From Penium margaritaceum (lineage: Eukaryota; Streptophyta; Zygnematophyceae; Desmidiales; Peniaceae), in assembly GCA_023375785.1 (NCBI GenBank), contig SZWC01001562.1, positions 12,225-76,224 of the forward strand: 64,000 nt of DNA. Direction: 5' to 3'. Both the position numbers and the translations under genes were made by a program. Position 1 is the first letter of the stretch. The number at the start of each line of letters is the position of its first letter. Shown here piece by piece: positions 23,473 through 34,489 of this stretch. A model generated the notes under the pieces. It did not search any database and had not been told where the DNA came from. It was given only the letters and a program-made list of their open reading frames with translations.

Positions 23473-25180
23473 TCACTCATCTTCCGCTGCGCCCTCCAGC
23501 CCATCATAGCTGGTCATCCCGAGCCCGGCCACGCTCATCGTGTGCCGGTCCGTGGGTTGCGCTTTGGTCAAGCAATCCGCAAGCATGTTGTGCGTGCTGA
23601 AGTGCTGCAGCACCACCTGTCCCTTCTCAACCATTTCCCGTACGTAGTGGTAACGCACGTCAATGTGCTTCGTCCTCTTGTGCTGCGTCAGGTTGTTGGT
23701 CAGCGCGATGGAGCCGGTGTTGTCCTCTTGCACCACAGTAGGCTCCGGCTGCGGCACCCCCAGCTCCCCCAGCAACCTGCGGAGCCATACCACCTCCTTG
23801 ACTGCCTCGGCCAGAGCGATGTACTCTGCTACCACTATGGAGGTGGTGACGCAGTCCTGATTCCTGCTGCACCACGAGACCGCTACACCAGCGAGGAAGA
23901 ACACGTAGCCGGATGTGGACTTCTGCTTGTCCGTATCCCCAGCGTAGTCTGCATCCGTGTAGCAGACTAGACGCAAGGGGTCTGCCCGTCCCTTGTCGTC
24001 GAACCTCAGGCACGCGTGCCGCGTTGCCTGCAGGTAGCGGACGATGCACTTGACCGCCTGCCAGTGTAGTGACCCTGGATCGGCCACGTACCTGCTCACT
24101 TGGCCCACCACATAGGCCAGGTCCGGTCGAGTCGCCACCATGGCGTACATGAGGCTGCCCACCGCCGATTGGTAGGGCACTCCTGCCATATCCTCCCGCT
24201 CTTCTTTTGTTTGCAGCGCCATTACCACACTCAGTTCACAGGTCGTGGAGACAGGACTGCACACTGGTTTGCAGTCCTCCATGCCGTACCACTTCAGCAC
24301 CTCAGCCACGTATTTAGCCTGCCCCAACCCAAGCGTGTGTTCCCTCTTGTTCCGCGCAATGCTCACCCTAAGGTAGAACTCCAGCTCCCCAATGTTCGAC
24401 ATCTAGAACCTGCTGCTCAGCTGCTCTTTCAGCTACTGTAGGCTTGGCAGGTCTGAGAAGCACAAGATCAGATCGTTCACGTAGAGTGTGACGATCTGAT
24501 GGAGCTTCTTACTACGTCTCACGTACAAACTGTGATCCTCCTCAGAGCGCTTGAAGCCGAGTTGTGCCATGAAGCTGTCCATCTGTTGGTATCAGCATAG
24601 GGGTGATTGTTTTAGCCCGTACAAGGACTTCCGCAGCTTGCACACCTTGCCCTCTGGCACCTCCACCCCCTCCGACACCTCCATGTAAATTTATTTGTCG
24701 ATGATGCCGTTGAGGAAGGCCGTCTTTACGTCCATTCGGTGGAGCTCCATGTCCTTCGCGGTTGCCACCGCAAGGATTGCACGGATGCTTGTGAATTTGG
24801 CGACGTGGGCGAACGTCTCATCGTAGTGCTCACCCTTACGCTGTGTGAACCCCTTCGCCATGAGCTACGCCTTGTACTTGTCAATCACACCTTCTTTTGT
24901 GAACTTGGTCTTGAAGACACACTTGGGGCAGATGACCTTGGCGTCTTTCGGCCTGTCAACCAGCTGCCATGTATCGTTTTCAGCAATGAACGCCAACTCT
25001 GACTTGATGGCGGCATCCCACTGCTTCCCCTCGGGCCGCGCAAGAGCGTCTTGCATGGTCATCGGCTCTGTTGATGCAGCCAGCATGCATCGCATCATGC
25101 CGATCCATCGACCGGTGCCTGTGTCCAAACTCTTCCCCGCTCTCCGCTGCCTCCCGCTACGGCGCGACACTTTTGGTGGC
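23473..25180 (-). pseudogene. Copia reverse transcriptase and RNase H (element D)
   Basis: 24865-25170 has the RT N-terminus (ALARPEGKQWDAAIKSELAFIAENDTWQLVDRP). 24403-24864 covers the palm region, including a KSLYGLKQ-like stretch. 23473-24402 is a long block with GELEFYLRVSI, YQSAVGSLMYAMVATRPDLAYVVGQVSRY, then RNase H motifs VCYTDADYAGD, TSGYVFFLAG, AEYIALAEAVKE and NMLADCLTK. This is the best preserved pol sequence in the window. It is still part of a broken element. Confidence 0.94.
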
Positions 25181-25269
25181 GTCTTGTCACTCTGCTGTGA
25201 TCCTTCCGACTCTGTCCGCTCCGGTGAATCATCGACCGGATGGCTCCCCGAGGATCCCTCCCGCTCCGA

Positions 25270-25629
25270 CTAACCATCGACTAGACGGGCGGCGCGTCCG
25301 AAGGATTCTTCTCCGACGCACGACGCAAACTCCACCGGGAGTACGTGCTTCGGCACCCGCGGTGCCTCCTTTGACGGATCATTCCGCCGGATCTCCAGCC
25401 TAGCTGCACCGTCATTAGAGTCCTTCGTGTCGGCTTCTACACCTGCTGCACCGCCGGGCTCCGACGCCGCATCATCAACCTCCACGTCCGCCGGCTCCTC
25501 CTCGTAGTCAAGGAGCTGGAACCACTCCCCCTGTTTTGGAGTGTTCCTAACCCTCATGTCGTTGTTGCTACTGCTGAAGCTCTGCTGCTCGTCAAACTCA
25601 ATGTCACGGCTGCGGATGATCTCTTGCAT
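25270..25629 (-). pseudogene. Integrase-RT linker of element D
   Basis: An acidic, low-complexity stretch (EEEPADVEVDDAASEPGGAAG and similar) followed by a basic PKHVLPVEFASC-like end, as copia polyproteins have between integrase and RT. No catalytic function is expected. Confidence 0.75.
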
Positions 25630-25689
25630 ACGCGGGTCCCAGATTCAATACGCTTTTTGCGCACTCTCGTAGCCGAGGAACAAGTATGG

Positions 25690-26795
25690 CTTCTCCTACA
25701 GTTCTAGCCTGTTTTCACGTCGTTGTGTTACTTGCACCATCGCATGCGCCTTGCACCCGAACACCTTCAGGTACACCACGTTTGGCTTGCGCCCGCTCCA
25801 AACCTCCTGCGGCGTCTTCCAGCCGCCCTTACCCTTCAGCACCGCTGTTGGGATGGGGTTGATGGTGTAGCTCGCTGTACGCACAGCCTCCGAACAGAAC
25901 CCTCACAGCAATTCTGCATCCACAAGCATGGTCCGCACCATGTTGAGGAGCATCTGGTTTGCCCGCTCCACCACTCCGTTGGACTGTGGCGAGTATGGGG
26001 CAGTGGATTCCTACTTGATGTCTTGCTGCTTCATGTACCCACTACAGCCCACGTACTCTCCGCCATTGTCGTTGCGTAGCGCTCTGACCTTTTGGCCAGT
26101 CTACCTCTCCACCACTGCGACATACTCCTTCAGCCGGTCCAGGACCTCGCCTTTCCGCTTCATGAAGTACACGTAGAGCTTTCTGCTACAGTCGTCAATG
26201 AAGGTGACAAAGTATCCCAGGCCGCTGTTTGACAACATTTTGAATGGTCCGCACACGTCGCTGTGCACGACCTCCAGCAGGTCCTTTGCGCAATTCTTGT
26301 TCTTGTTGAACGGCTTGCGCCGCGCCTTGCCCAAAATACAAGGCTCGCACTTCTTGTGCAATGCTGCATCTGCTGCCTCGTCTTCTGCACCATGAATGAC
26401 GAGGTCGTACACCATGTCGTGCTTCGCCTTATCCTTACCGGTTGTGATCACCGAATTCCCCAACCGTCGTTGCCAGAGCTCCAGATCAGCTCTTCCTCCC
26501 TTGGCCATGTTGACGACGCACTCATGCGAGTCTGCTGCGTCTGATGCCACGGGGACCACCTTAGTCTCCACGATGTAGAGACCGCCCTCACGCTTTGCCT
26601 CTAGCACAACCTCGTCGTCGCCGTCGATGCGCACCACTGTGCCTTTCCTACAGAAGAGCACCTCATACCCCTTGTCCATCAAGCGGCTGACACTCAGGAT
26701 GTCAGCCAGGCCGGGGATGTGCTGCAAATCACGGATTGTGCACAACTCCTTACCGCCCACCACGACTTCCACCTCCACGTCTCCTTGGCCGGCTG
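25690..26795 (-). pseudogene. Copia protease end, GAG-pre-integrase and integrase (element D)
   Basis: 26101-26778 reads RDLQHIPGLADILSVSRLMDKGYEV (protease C-terminal half), then ELWQRRLGN and a CEPCILGKARRKPF block (zinc-binding pre-integrase), then LLEVVHSDVCGPFKM and FVTFIDDCSRKLYVYFMKRK of the integrase core. 25696-25884 has the integrase C-terminal TPQEVWSGRKPNVVYLKVFGCKAHA. These landmarks are textbook copia. Confidence 0.93.
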
Positions 26796-26799
26796 CTGG

Positions 26800-27732
26800 C
26801 TAAACTTTGTCGTTCGCGACCACCATCGAATTGGAGGACTTCTCGTAGGTGACGAACCCCACCTTCTCGACTTGGTTGTGCTCCTCGGCCCTGGAATCCA
26901 GGCACCGCCTGTTGGCCTTCTTGGGGAAGTGGTTCTTGTTGCCATTGAGGAGCGATATTCCCTTGCTGTTTTTGCTACCAGTCTTTTCCTCCTCTGGGTA
27001 CTCACGGGCCCAATGACCCTCCTTGCCGCAGTTGCGGCACTCACCTTTCTTGGTGCCCTTCTTGCCACTGCCCTTTCCGCCGCTTCCTCTATCCCCGCTT
27101 CCGCCACCACGCGTTTTGGTGACGAGGGCCGATGAGGAAGATAAGGACTTCCCGCAGCTCCAGCGCTGTGCCTTGTTGCAGATGTACTCTGTGAATGCGC
27201 CATAGGTGAGCTTGTCCTTTGACCATCCTCTGAGGACGGTGATGAGTGGATCCCGACCGTCAGGTAGGGTCATGAGGAGGGTCATCGTCTGCAGGTACGT
27301 GTCAATCTTCCATCCCACCTCATTACACTGCAAGGCGAGCGATTCGATCTGCTGCATGGCGGAGATGACATCATCTGCCTCCTCGATTCTCACTGTGAGG
27401 AGTCGTTTTATTGTGAATGTTTTATTTGCTAGTGACTTGGATTGATGGTTGGAGCAGAGTTTTTTCCAAGCTTCGGTTGCCAGCTTGCAGCCTTGGAAGT
27501 AGCCTCACTGCGACTCGGTTGTCCCAGACACCAGGAGCATGAGCGCCTCCGTATTCTTTTCGAAGGCCTGCTTCTCCGTGTCATCAGCAGTCGCCTCTGC
27601 GAGCACCTCCTTTCCCAACATGACATCCAGCAGCCCCTTATGCGAGAGGGGCAGCTCAAACTGCCACCTCCATAGCCCAAAGCCTGGGCCGTCCGCATAC
27701 TTTGGAATGGGCTGCGTCTCCTTCTGTGCCAT
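26800..27732 (-). pseudogene. Copia gag (element D)
   Basis: 27505-27732 starts MAQKETQPIPKYADGPGFGLWRWQFEL, a typical copia gag N-terminus (small molecule, then W-x-W). 26800-27393 continues with the gag core (LQCNEVGWKIDTYLQTMTLLMTLPDG), a basic GSGKKGTKKG tract and a CCHC zinc knuckle, CRNCGKEGHWAREY. The Met at 27732 is chosen as start because it opens the recognisable gag sequence about 120 bp from the 5' LTR. Confidence 0.88.
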
Positions 27733-27853
27733 TTGCGCAGTTTATACTCTAACGAGTTCTCAGAATTTCACGGCAACGTCCATGATGACGACCCCGTGCG
27801 CTGCAGAAGACGTGAACGTTGGAGGCTATCAGACCTGTGGGCCCATAACCCTT

Positions 27854-28817
27854 TGTCAGGAAATATGCGAGATGTGGTCCCGACACTTGTCTGATCGTCT
27901 CTTGGTGGTTTACGTCTTCTGTTTTGGGAGAATCTGAGACTGAGCGTGAGCTTTCTGGTCACCTCACACTATGTGAGCAGAAATTTAGAGACAGTCAGTT
28001 TGCAAAGGGAATAACGGCATTTTGCGTTAGTTTTTGTACATGGACATTATCTGAAAATCTATAGGACTAGTCATGAGATTTCCAACGCACCAAACCGTGC
28101 ACAGTTTGGCGAAGAGTAGCCCAAGTTACGCTTGCCGAAGTGCAGGTCTCACCCACCACATAAACGTCTAACGGTTCCATGGTGCACACACGCCGTGGCG
28201 CATCTCTTCACGTGCGAAGGGCCTTTCCCAAGGCGCAGATCCCATTGCACATGGTGTAGGGGTCCCCTGCACTGTTTGCACGCACCTCCCCCACTTTTGG
28301 GTCGAGTTTGGTGATGAGGTGTGACGAGGTTTGAAACCTGTCCGTGAACCTGCAGTCAAAATTTTGACCAAGTCCCCGAGCAACAAAACGTACTCCTGAG
28401 TTTCGGACGCCGAGCCAGGATTTTGGCTAAGTCCCTGAGTAACAAACTGCAGTACAGGATCCGGTAGATTATCCACCGGACGCCTCGGCAGACCTTCCGG
28501 AGCAAAATATCCAGATGGTACTTTTGTTACTCGGTCCGGTCGATTATCCACCAGATTTCGAGTTGCAGCCGGCTCCCAGATCCGATGTGCACACCCCAAT
28601 TTTGGAAGGCCATATCTCGCTTGATACTTGTCCAATTCCAGTGAAACAAATTCTACCAGATTCATCAACTCGTAAAATGTAAGGGGCAATCATCTATTTT
28701 AGGATCCGAGCAATCCTTGAACCTCTAGATCCGCCGGAGCGGATTTTCCTCTTTCTAGCAGCTCGTCGACGCCTCCCGGTGCCGCACTTGGGCATGCGGA
28801 GGGACAAATTTTCAACA
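27854..28817 (-). repeat. 5' LTR of copia element D
   Basis: 964 bp, starting TGTCAGGAAAT and ending ATTTTCAACA on the plus strand; the partner of 22477-23429. The bases at 27800-27853 show no match to the initiator tRNA-Met primer site used by element A, so D may use another primer. Confidence 0.92.
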
Positions 28818-28822
28818 ACAAC

Positions 28823-29735
28823 GATGGATTTGTCAATCTGGCTTTTGGGGATATTCAGATAGTGATGATGGAGGGGAAGGAACGAGAGATGAATGTGGAG
28901 GAGGAGACAAGGAAGTGGAAGGCAAACCAAGAACAGAGCTAGGAGCATGATAATGTGGATAGAGGGGAATGTGGGTAGAATAGAGGAGAGAGATGGCAAA
29001 GATTACAAGGTTGGAAGGAGTGATGTAGGGAAGGGGGAGTATGGGAGGGACGTTGCATAAGGTGACAAGTTAAGAGAGTGGTGGATGGAGAGGGTGGGGA
29101 AGGGTTCAGTGATAGGGTTGAGGAGAGTACGTGTGGCAGAGGATGGATGAAGTGGAAAAATTAAAAGGCAAAGGCAAAACGTGAGAGAATGCAATAGAAG
29201 GTGAACAAAAAGAATTGTCATGAGGAGGAAAAGATGGGGAGAGGGGCAAGATATAAGGGGAGAAGTGATGGTGGAAAGGGATGGTAGATGATATCTAAAG
29301 GAGAGACATAAGTGTCAAGACGAGCCATGTTGAGGGAGAATGAAGTGGCAGTGATGCAAGTGGTGCAGGTTGAAGGGGAGAGGAGGAGAGGGACAATTAA
29401 AAATGAGTGAAGATGATGGATGAAGTTCAAGGGATTGAGATGGTATGAGGATGTTAGTGTGGGAAAGGAGAGAGAAGGAAGGAGGAAGGGGGATGTGAGA
29501 GGGCCAAGAAGTGATGGTGGATGAGGGGAGGGTGGTGCATGAGATGGGAGGTAAGGAGGAACATGGGATGGGAAAATGTGGGACAAAATAAGAGGAGAGT
29601 GGAAGGAGAAAATAGCAAAGGAATGAAGAACAAGAATGGGAGTATCGACAAAGGGCACATAACTATAAGGAGGTGAGGATGTGATGCGAGTCACATTACT
29701 AAGAGCATGGATGCCATGAAGTGGGAGCAAAGGAC
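28823..29735. other. Strongly purine-biased stretch
   Basis: About 900 bases in which the plus strand is dominated by G and A (runs such as GAGGAGGAGA, AGGGGAGAGG). Open frames across it on the minus strand encode only Pro/Ser/Leu/His-rich low-complexity sequence, so I do not call a gene. It begins right at the outer edge of element D. It may be an old simple-sequence expansion. Confidence 0.7.
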
Positions 29736-29945
29736 AAGACTAGAAACCTGAACAGCAACTGAACCCACACATAGGAGAAAGGAACGTGGAAACAAGGAAA
29801 CAGGGAGATATTCTCTATTTTTCCATATCTATTCCTTTTAGAATGAAATTTTCACTTATCTCTACGCATGTCCCAGAGTGATGCCTTGTGGCGTTGATGA
29901 GTTGTTAACGAGAGAAAATTATTTGAATCTTTACTTAGCGGTTTT

Positions 29946-29985
29946 TCTGGTTCTGAAGTACTCTAAAGAGTACTTCAGAACCAGA
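29946..29985. repeat. Perfect 19-bp inverted repeat with 2-base spacer
   Basis: TCTGGTTCTGAAGTACTCT, spacer AA, then its exact reverse complement. Such perfection in otherwise decayed DNA is unusual. The flanks do not read as a known transposon end. Confidence 0.95.
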
Positions 29986-30169
29986 TTGTTTAGTTGCACC
30001 TGACACCTTTACAAGTTTTTGAATTCTGCGTAACTTGGATTGCCATAATCCATTGAGTACCGAGGAACTTATCTTCTCTGGAAGGTGGGGGGTACGAGGG
30101 AGATGAGAGACTTGGCCAATATCTAGATCTGGTTGGAATTCCCATGAGATCCAAGCAACAAGGCTCATA

Positions 30170-30725
30170 AAAAAATCATCTGGATGACTGAAGAGTCATC
30201 CGAATGATAACTCCGGTGTATCCAATAGTACAGGTTGTTAATGGGGGAGCAGAATCCCCGGCTTGGACTTGGTCAAAATTCAGATACAGGAGCACAGACA
30301 GGTTTCAATCCTTGTCAAACCCTACCACCAACCTCAAAGCAAAAATTACATAGGCGTATTAGAACAGTGCAAGGGGATCCCCCCAGCACATGCAAGGGGA
30401 ACTGCACCACTAGAAATGCGTTTTATGTGTAAAGAGGCACCACAACGAGTATGAGCCATTGGAGCCGTTAGGCAGTCATGTAGTGGTTGTGACCTGGCTT
30501 TTGAAAAGCGTAACTTGGACTACACCTGGCCAACTTGTACAGTTTTTCATATATATGAGATCTTGTGAACGACACCACAACTCGTTAGATCATGTCCATG
30601 TCCAAAACATATGCAAAATCAATCCACTCTCATTGTAAAACCGAATTTCTCTAAAATCCCACTCAAGTAGCGTGACGCAACTAGAAAACTCATGCTAAAC
30701 TTCAGTACTTGTCCTAATGAATTAA
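30170..30725 (+). repeat. Diverged LTR related to element D, reverse orientation
   Basis: Reads as the reverse complement of the element D LTR at clear but low similarity. The GACTTGGTCAAAATT segment at about 30265, the ACAGTGCAAGGGGATCC segment near 30365 and the AAGCGTAACTTGGACTAC segment near 30518 all have partners there in the same order. With 32440-33005 it forms a direct pair, so these may be the two LTRs of one very old plus-strand element. Confidence 0.72.
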
Positions 30726-30729
30726 TTTA

Positions 30730-32435
30730 ATCACATTGGATGGTCAAGTATCACTGATAAAATGCATGATAAATGTAAGCACCAACAGGTCCACCAGATC
30801 CCATGTTTCATTCTCCTCAATGGATTTTAGCTTGATGCATACTGCTTGGTTCCACTCAACCTTTTGAGGTGAAGTGAGTGCCTCCATGAAAAAAATTGGC
30901 TCCTCTTGAACGAGGAGTGAGTTGGCTTGTCCATTTGCTGCTATCTACATCATAATGTTGCCAAGGTGATTTTAGGAATGAATCATGGACATACCAGCTA
31001 CTATTGCTTCTACAGTGGACGTTGTTACTCTACTTCTATAGATATTGTGGAAGATGTTGAGAGCTTCATAAAGAGGTTTTACAAGCCAAAATTGGAGGCA
31101 TGGATGTGCCGTACATGGCTATCATCAAGCCAATTGATGTAGACATCTCACAAACACTTGTTCTTACTCTCTCAAGCTTTGGATGTGGCATCCTCCAGTT
31201 TTTCCAATGCTTGGGTTGCTAATTTAGTAGGAAGTCAGACTCGTGCACTCTCTGCAAGAGGCAAGTGAGCGACAATCTCTGGAGTGACGGGATTTATCTT
31301 TTTTTGTGGCATGCCAACAGGCCACTTCAGAGGCAGCTTTGCTAGCGTAAGAAATCTCTCAACATGCAACTGGAAGCCTGGTCACATGACTGTGAAGCTT
31401 CCTTGTGGCTGAGTTTTATACTGTCCAAATTGTACATGCGTGCTTGTGTAAACATTGTGGAGATATGTTGAGTGGAAGTGAGACCAGTGCATGCAGCACC
31501 AGAAATATACAATATCACATGGCAGTGTTAAGGGGCATGCAAGAATTGCTTCTGTACGGTTGCTGAAAATGTTACTGGTCTTGACACCCTTTCACTCGCG
31601 TCCAGTGCGGTTCATCCCAAATCTTCCATGATGTTTGCTCTCGTTTCCCATTAGTTCCACAGTGCCTTTGACAAATCTATTTTTCGAAAGAGCTGGTTGC
31701 TTTGCTTCCAATGGCCTTTCTACAACTCCATCCAAGCAAACCACAATTCGCTAGGCTCAGAAGGCGACTGATGTTGATCTCTATGAGCTGGTGAACATGC
31801 CAAGATATCCCAAGGTTGTCTTGGCCCGCTGGGATTTTCGCAAAAGTTGAAGCCAGCTGGCAAGGTGGAACATTACAAGACTCTTTTAAGGGAAAAAGGA
31901 TGATCACGGATGTCGGGAGTCAATATTGATGAGACATTTGCTCTAGTTGGGTGATAAACCATTGAACATGGTTTATCACCCAACTAGAGCAAATGGTTTA
32001 TCACTCCAACATGGTTTATCATTTCCTCTAGTTGGGTGATAAACCATTGCACATACATTGTCGAGTTTGGATACACAGGACTGGGAGTTGGGATAATGGA
32101 AGTCAACAACGTTCCTGCATTGATGTCTTGATGAAGGAATTTACATGGTCCAGCTAGCAGACTGTTAAGTACTGCTCCTCTGCATGCCTCATTTTGGCAC
32201 AGGGAGGCACCGACGAGTCACAAGAGGAAAGTAGGTTCTCGTATCATGACATGGCAACTTGTAGAATGCTACAAGCCCAATTTGAGTGATTTCCCCTGAA
32301 AGGTGACTGGTTTTTGTGCAACTTGAAGCACCAAAACCCGCTGAATATCAAGGCAGTTATGAGCTCTCAAAGCTGGAGTATGCATGGTGGCTCGAGAAGC
32401 TAGCCAAAACCGATGCACAGTCAAAACATCGAATG
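30730..32435. pseudogene. Scrambled copia remnants between the two diverged LTRs
   Basis: Two short copia RT N-terminal pieces point in opposite directions. On the minus strand at about 30785-30870 is VEWNQAVCIKLKSIEENETWDLVDL. On the plus strand at about 31765-31945 are YELVNMPRYPKVV and VNIDETFALV. Most of the remaining sequence is unreadable. This suggests an inversion or two separate insertions inside a short, heavily deleted interval. Fossil. Confidence 0.6.
31937..31993. repeat. Perfect 25-bp inverted repeat with 7-base loop
   Basis: Two exact 25-base arms, each with TGGTTTATCACCCAAC on one strand, enclose the loop TTGAACA. A further arm copy lies at 32025-32049 and a partial one at about 31992-32004. 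The structure starts right where the copia RT piece (DETFALV) ends. Confidence 0.95.
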
Positions 32436-32439
32436 GAAG

Positions 32440-33005
32440 TGAGTGACAAGGCACATCCAGTGGATTTAGCTGCCGGATGCCTGCAAAGTCATCCGGTGGA
32501 TTTATTTTCTGAAGGACTGTAAAGTCATCCGAAGGATATCTGCTGGATCCACAAGAATAGGTTGTTACCGGGGGAACTTTCTCAAACTTCTGACCGCAGG
32601 TTCGCGGATAGTTCTCAAAATCTATCAAATTCTACCATCAAAGTTGACAAAAAAGTGTCCGAAGCACGTTTAGAAAGTGCATGGAACTCCTCAATCATGT
32701 GATAATGTTTTTACGTCTCTGGAAAGGCATTTTACACGTGAAAAAAGGTGTCAAAATGAGTGGACATCAGGAGAGGCACTAGGAGTCTATGTGGTGGGTG
32801 TGACATACACTATGGAAAGCATAACTTGAGCTACACTTGGCAAATTGTGCTCGGTTTGTTGCATCCGAAAGTTTGTGACTAGCACCATAACTCATCATAT
32901 AATGTTCTTGTCCACAAAATAATGCAACATTCTCTAAATTCTTACTCACATAGCGTGAGGCATCCAGAAAGTTTGCGCTTAGTCTCAGATTTGTCCAAAA
33001 TGAAG
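32440..33005 (+). repeat. Second diverged LTR related to element D
   Basis: Shares with 30170-30725 the AGTCATCCG...GGATA...CAGGTTGTTA patch at its start, the AAAGCGTAACTTG-type patch near 32818 and the CACATAGCGTGAGGC end near 32950. It is in the same orientation and more diverged from element D than D's own two LTRs are from each other. Confidence 0.68.
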
Positions 33006-33489
33006 AAGTGAACAAAAGAGGAAGGCCAGGCACATCAGATCAATATATGTGATGACATGGGCTTCACCAGTGGGATAAACAAGGTTTGGAGATTATGCAA
33101 GGCGTTTTACGGCCATGAGAGATTTTCGTGGTATAGGAACATGGAGATCTAATCCAGCTTGGAGGGGGGGGGGGGGGGGGGGGGAGGGATCTTTGTACAT
33201 ATATAACCAATCACCTCACCCTCAAAATTGTGTACACAAAAGTGTATTAGACAATGAACAGAAAAGTGAACGTTGACAGTTCACCAAAACGTCTCTATTT
33301 TATTAAAATACTTTTATTATTTTAATGTTTGACAAGGAATGTATAAGTGGGCTCTAGTCACATGCACTCTTGTTTATGATTGTTGAGAAATCCATGAATA
33401 AAGGAATACACTTATTGATACACTGATTTGGGAGTGTATGAATTTGGGTCGAATAAGTAGACCTCTCTTTGTAACATGGTATATCCAGC
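33006..33489. other. Unassigned spacer with a 21-G run
   Basis: No gene is seen. A run of 21 G lies at 33164-33184, long enough to form G-quadruplexes, and AT-rich sequence follows. Confidence 0.6.
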
Positions 33490-34230
33490 GCCCTAGCCCT
33501 TTGTGGCCATCCTTGTCTATGTCAACGATTTCCCCATTGCCTCATCCATTCCCACCGTTGTGCAGTCATTGAAGACACTCCTAGGAACCACATACAAGAT
33601 AAAGGACATGCACCAACCTCACAACTACATATGCATGGAACTTGAACACAGTTGCCACTATCACATGCTGTATGTGCACCAAGCTGCCAAGGTTTTGTCT
33701 ACATGGATCCCTATGATGGCAGGAAATGACCATATCCTAAAGTCCACAGACCCATCACATTTGAGGGAGACTTCGGATTTCACTGACTACCTTAGCTCGG
33801 TAGGCTTCCTCATGTTTCTCACCGCCACCACACATGCTGGTGTGGCCTCTGCGGTCAACTTCTACACCCAGTCCACAGAGCAACCTTGGGAACGGCACCC
33901 AGAGGTCACCGTGTGTGTCGTCGTGTGCTCTCTATACCACACATCAGGTTTTTCTGTTGTCTGTAGTCTTCCCTTGTTATTGATGGATACACCAACAAAA
34001 AGTTGGCGTATCACACCAACGGGTAGAGTCAAACAGGGTACATCTTTCTTGCTGGTGGGACGACCATCACATGGAAGAGTGGAAACCATCTTTGTGCAGC
34101 GTGCAGCTCAAGTGAGGCTGAGTATGTCACATTTGACACATGTAAGTGTGATTCTGTGACTTTTTCGTTTGTTTCAACAACTACGCGTATCTATCTGCTT
34201 TACCACTCAGCTCTAACCAATACACAAAGG
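33490..34230 (+). pseudogene. Copia RT end and RNase H fragment (element F)
   Basis: A plus-strand fragment opening at AILVYVNDFPIASS, the RT catalytic-box region. It continues through TYKIKDM, LSSVGFLMFLTATTHAGVASAVNFYTQ (the RT/RNase H link) to a weak RNase H stretch. About 220 codons are open, but the element is a fragment: nothing upstream reads as RT N-terminus or integrase, and no LTR was recognised beside it. It resembles the lineage of elements A and B (compare IGSLMFLGTTTCARVAFFVNF in B). Confidence 0.82.
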
Positions 34231-34489
34231 CAACAACCCAGCATGATGGTATGCACCATCCATGCACAAAGTACATCTGTGTCTCTTAGTGAGACTCGCA
34301 TTTTGACACTTTGCTGATGAGATTACATTACTTTTGTTTGAGTACCCATAGATTTTGGCCATTAAAAATTGGATATATTGGAGGAGCATTACATCCACAA
34401 GTATTTTAAGTTGGACCTCTATACTGTAGCAGGAGGGCCATTTCGACCCTCCCTCCTTGCAAAAGCAACGGGTGGTTGAAGCCACCTCC
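34231..34489. other. Unassigned spacer after the copia fragment
   Basis: Nothing is recognised. It may be the 3' untranslated part of the copia fragment. Confidence 0.4.

Larger units (their letters stand above)
22477..28817 (-). mobile_element. Nearly complete Ty1/copia retrotransposon, second lineage (element D)
   Basis: A 6.3-kb minus-strand copia element with LTRs 22477-23429 and 27854-28817, a purine tract next to the 3' LTR (plus-strand TTCTCCCCCTT at 23430-23440), and gag-protease-integrase-RT-RNase H in order. The LTRs differ at about one base in ten, so it is clearly younger than A, B and the gypsy copies here. The flanking five bases, AAAAC and ACAAC, agree at four of five. Reading frames are long for this window, but there are still several breaks (under about ten). 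Its pol is a different copia lineage from A, B and the 57-62 kb copy. Confidence 0.92.

Noticed and set aside
23467-23970. 167-codon open frame on the plus strand
   Set aside because: It lies opposite the well-supported RNase H of copia element D; GC-rich codon use opens the opposite frame.
29218-29730. 170-codon Pro/Ser/Leu/His-rich frame on the minus strand
   Set aside because: It is a by-product of the purine-biased stretch: stop codons are rare on the pyrimidine-rich strand and there is no domain.
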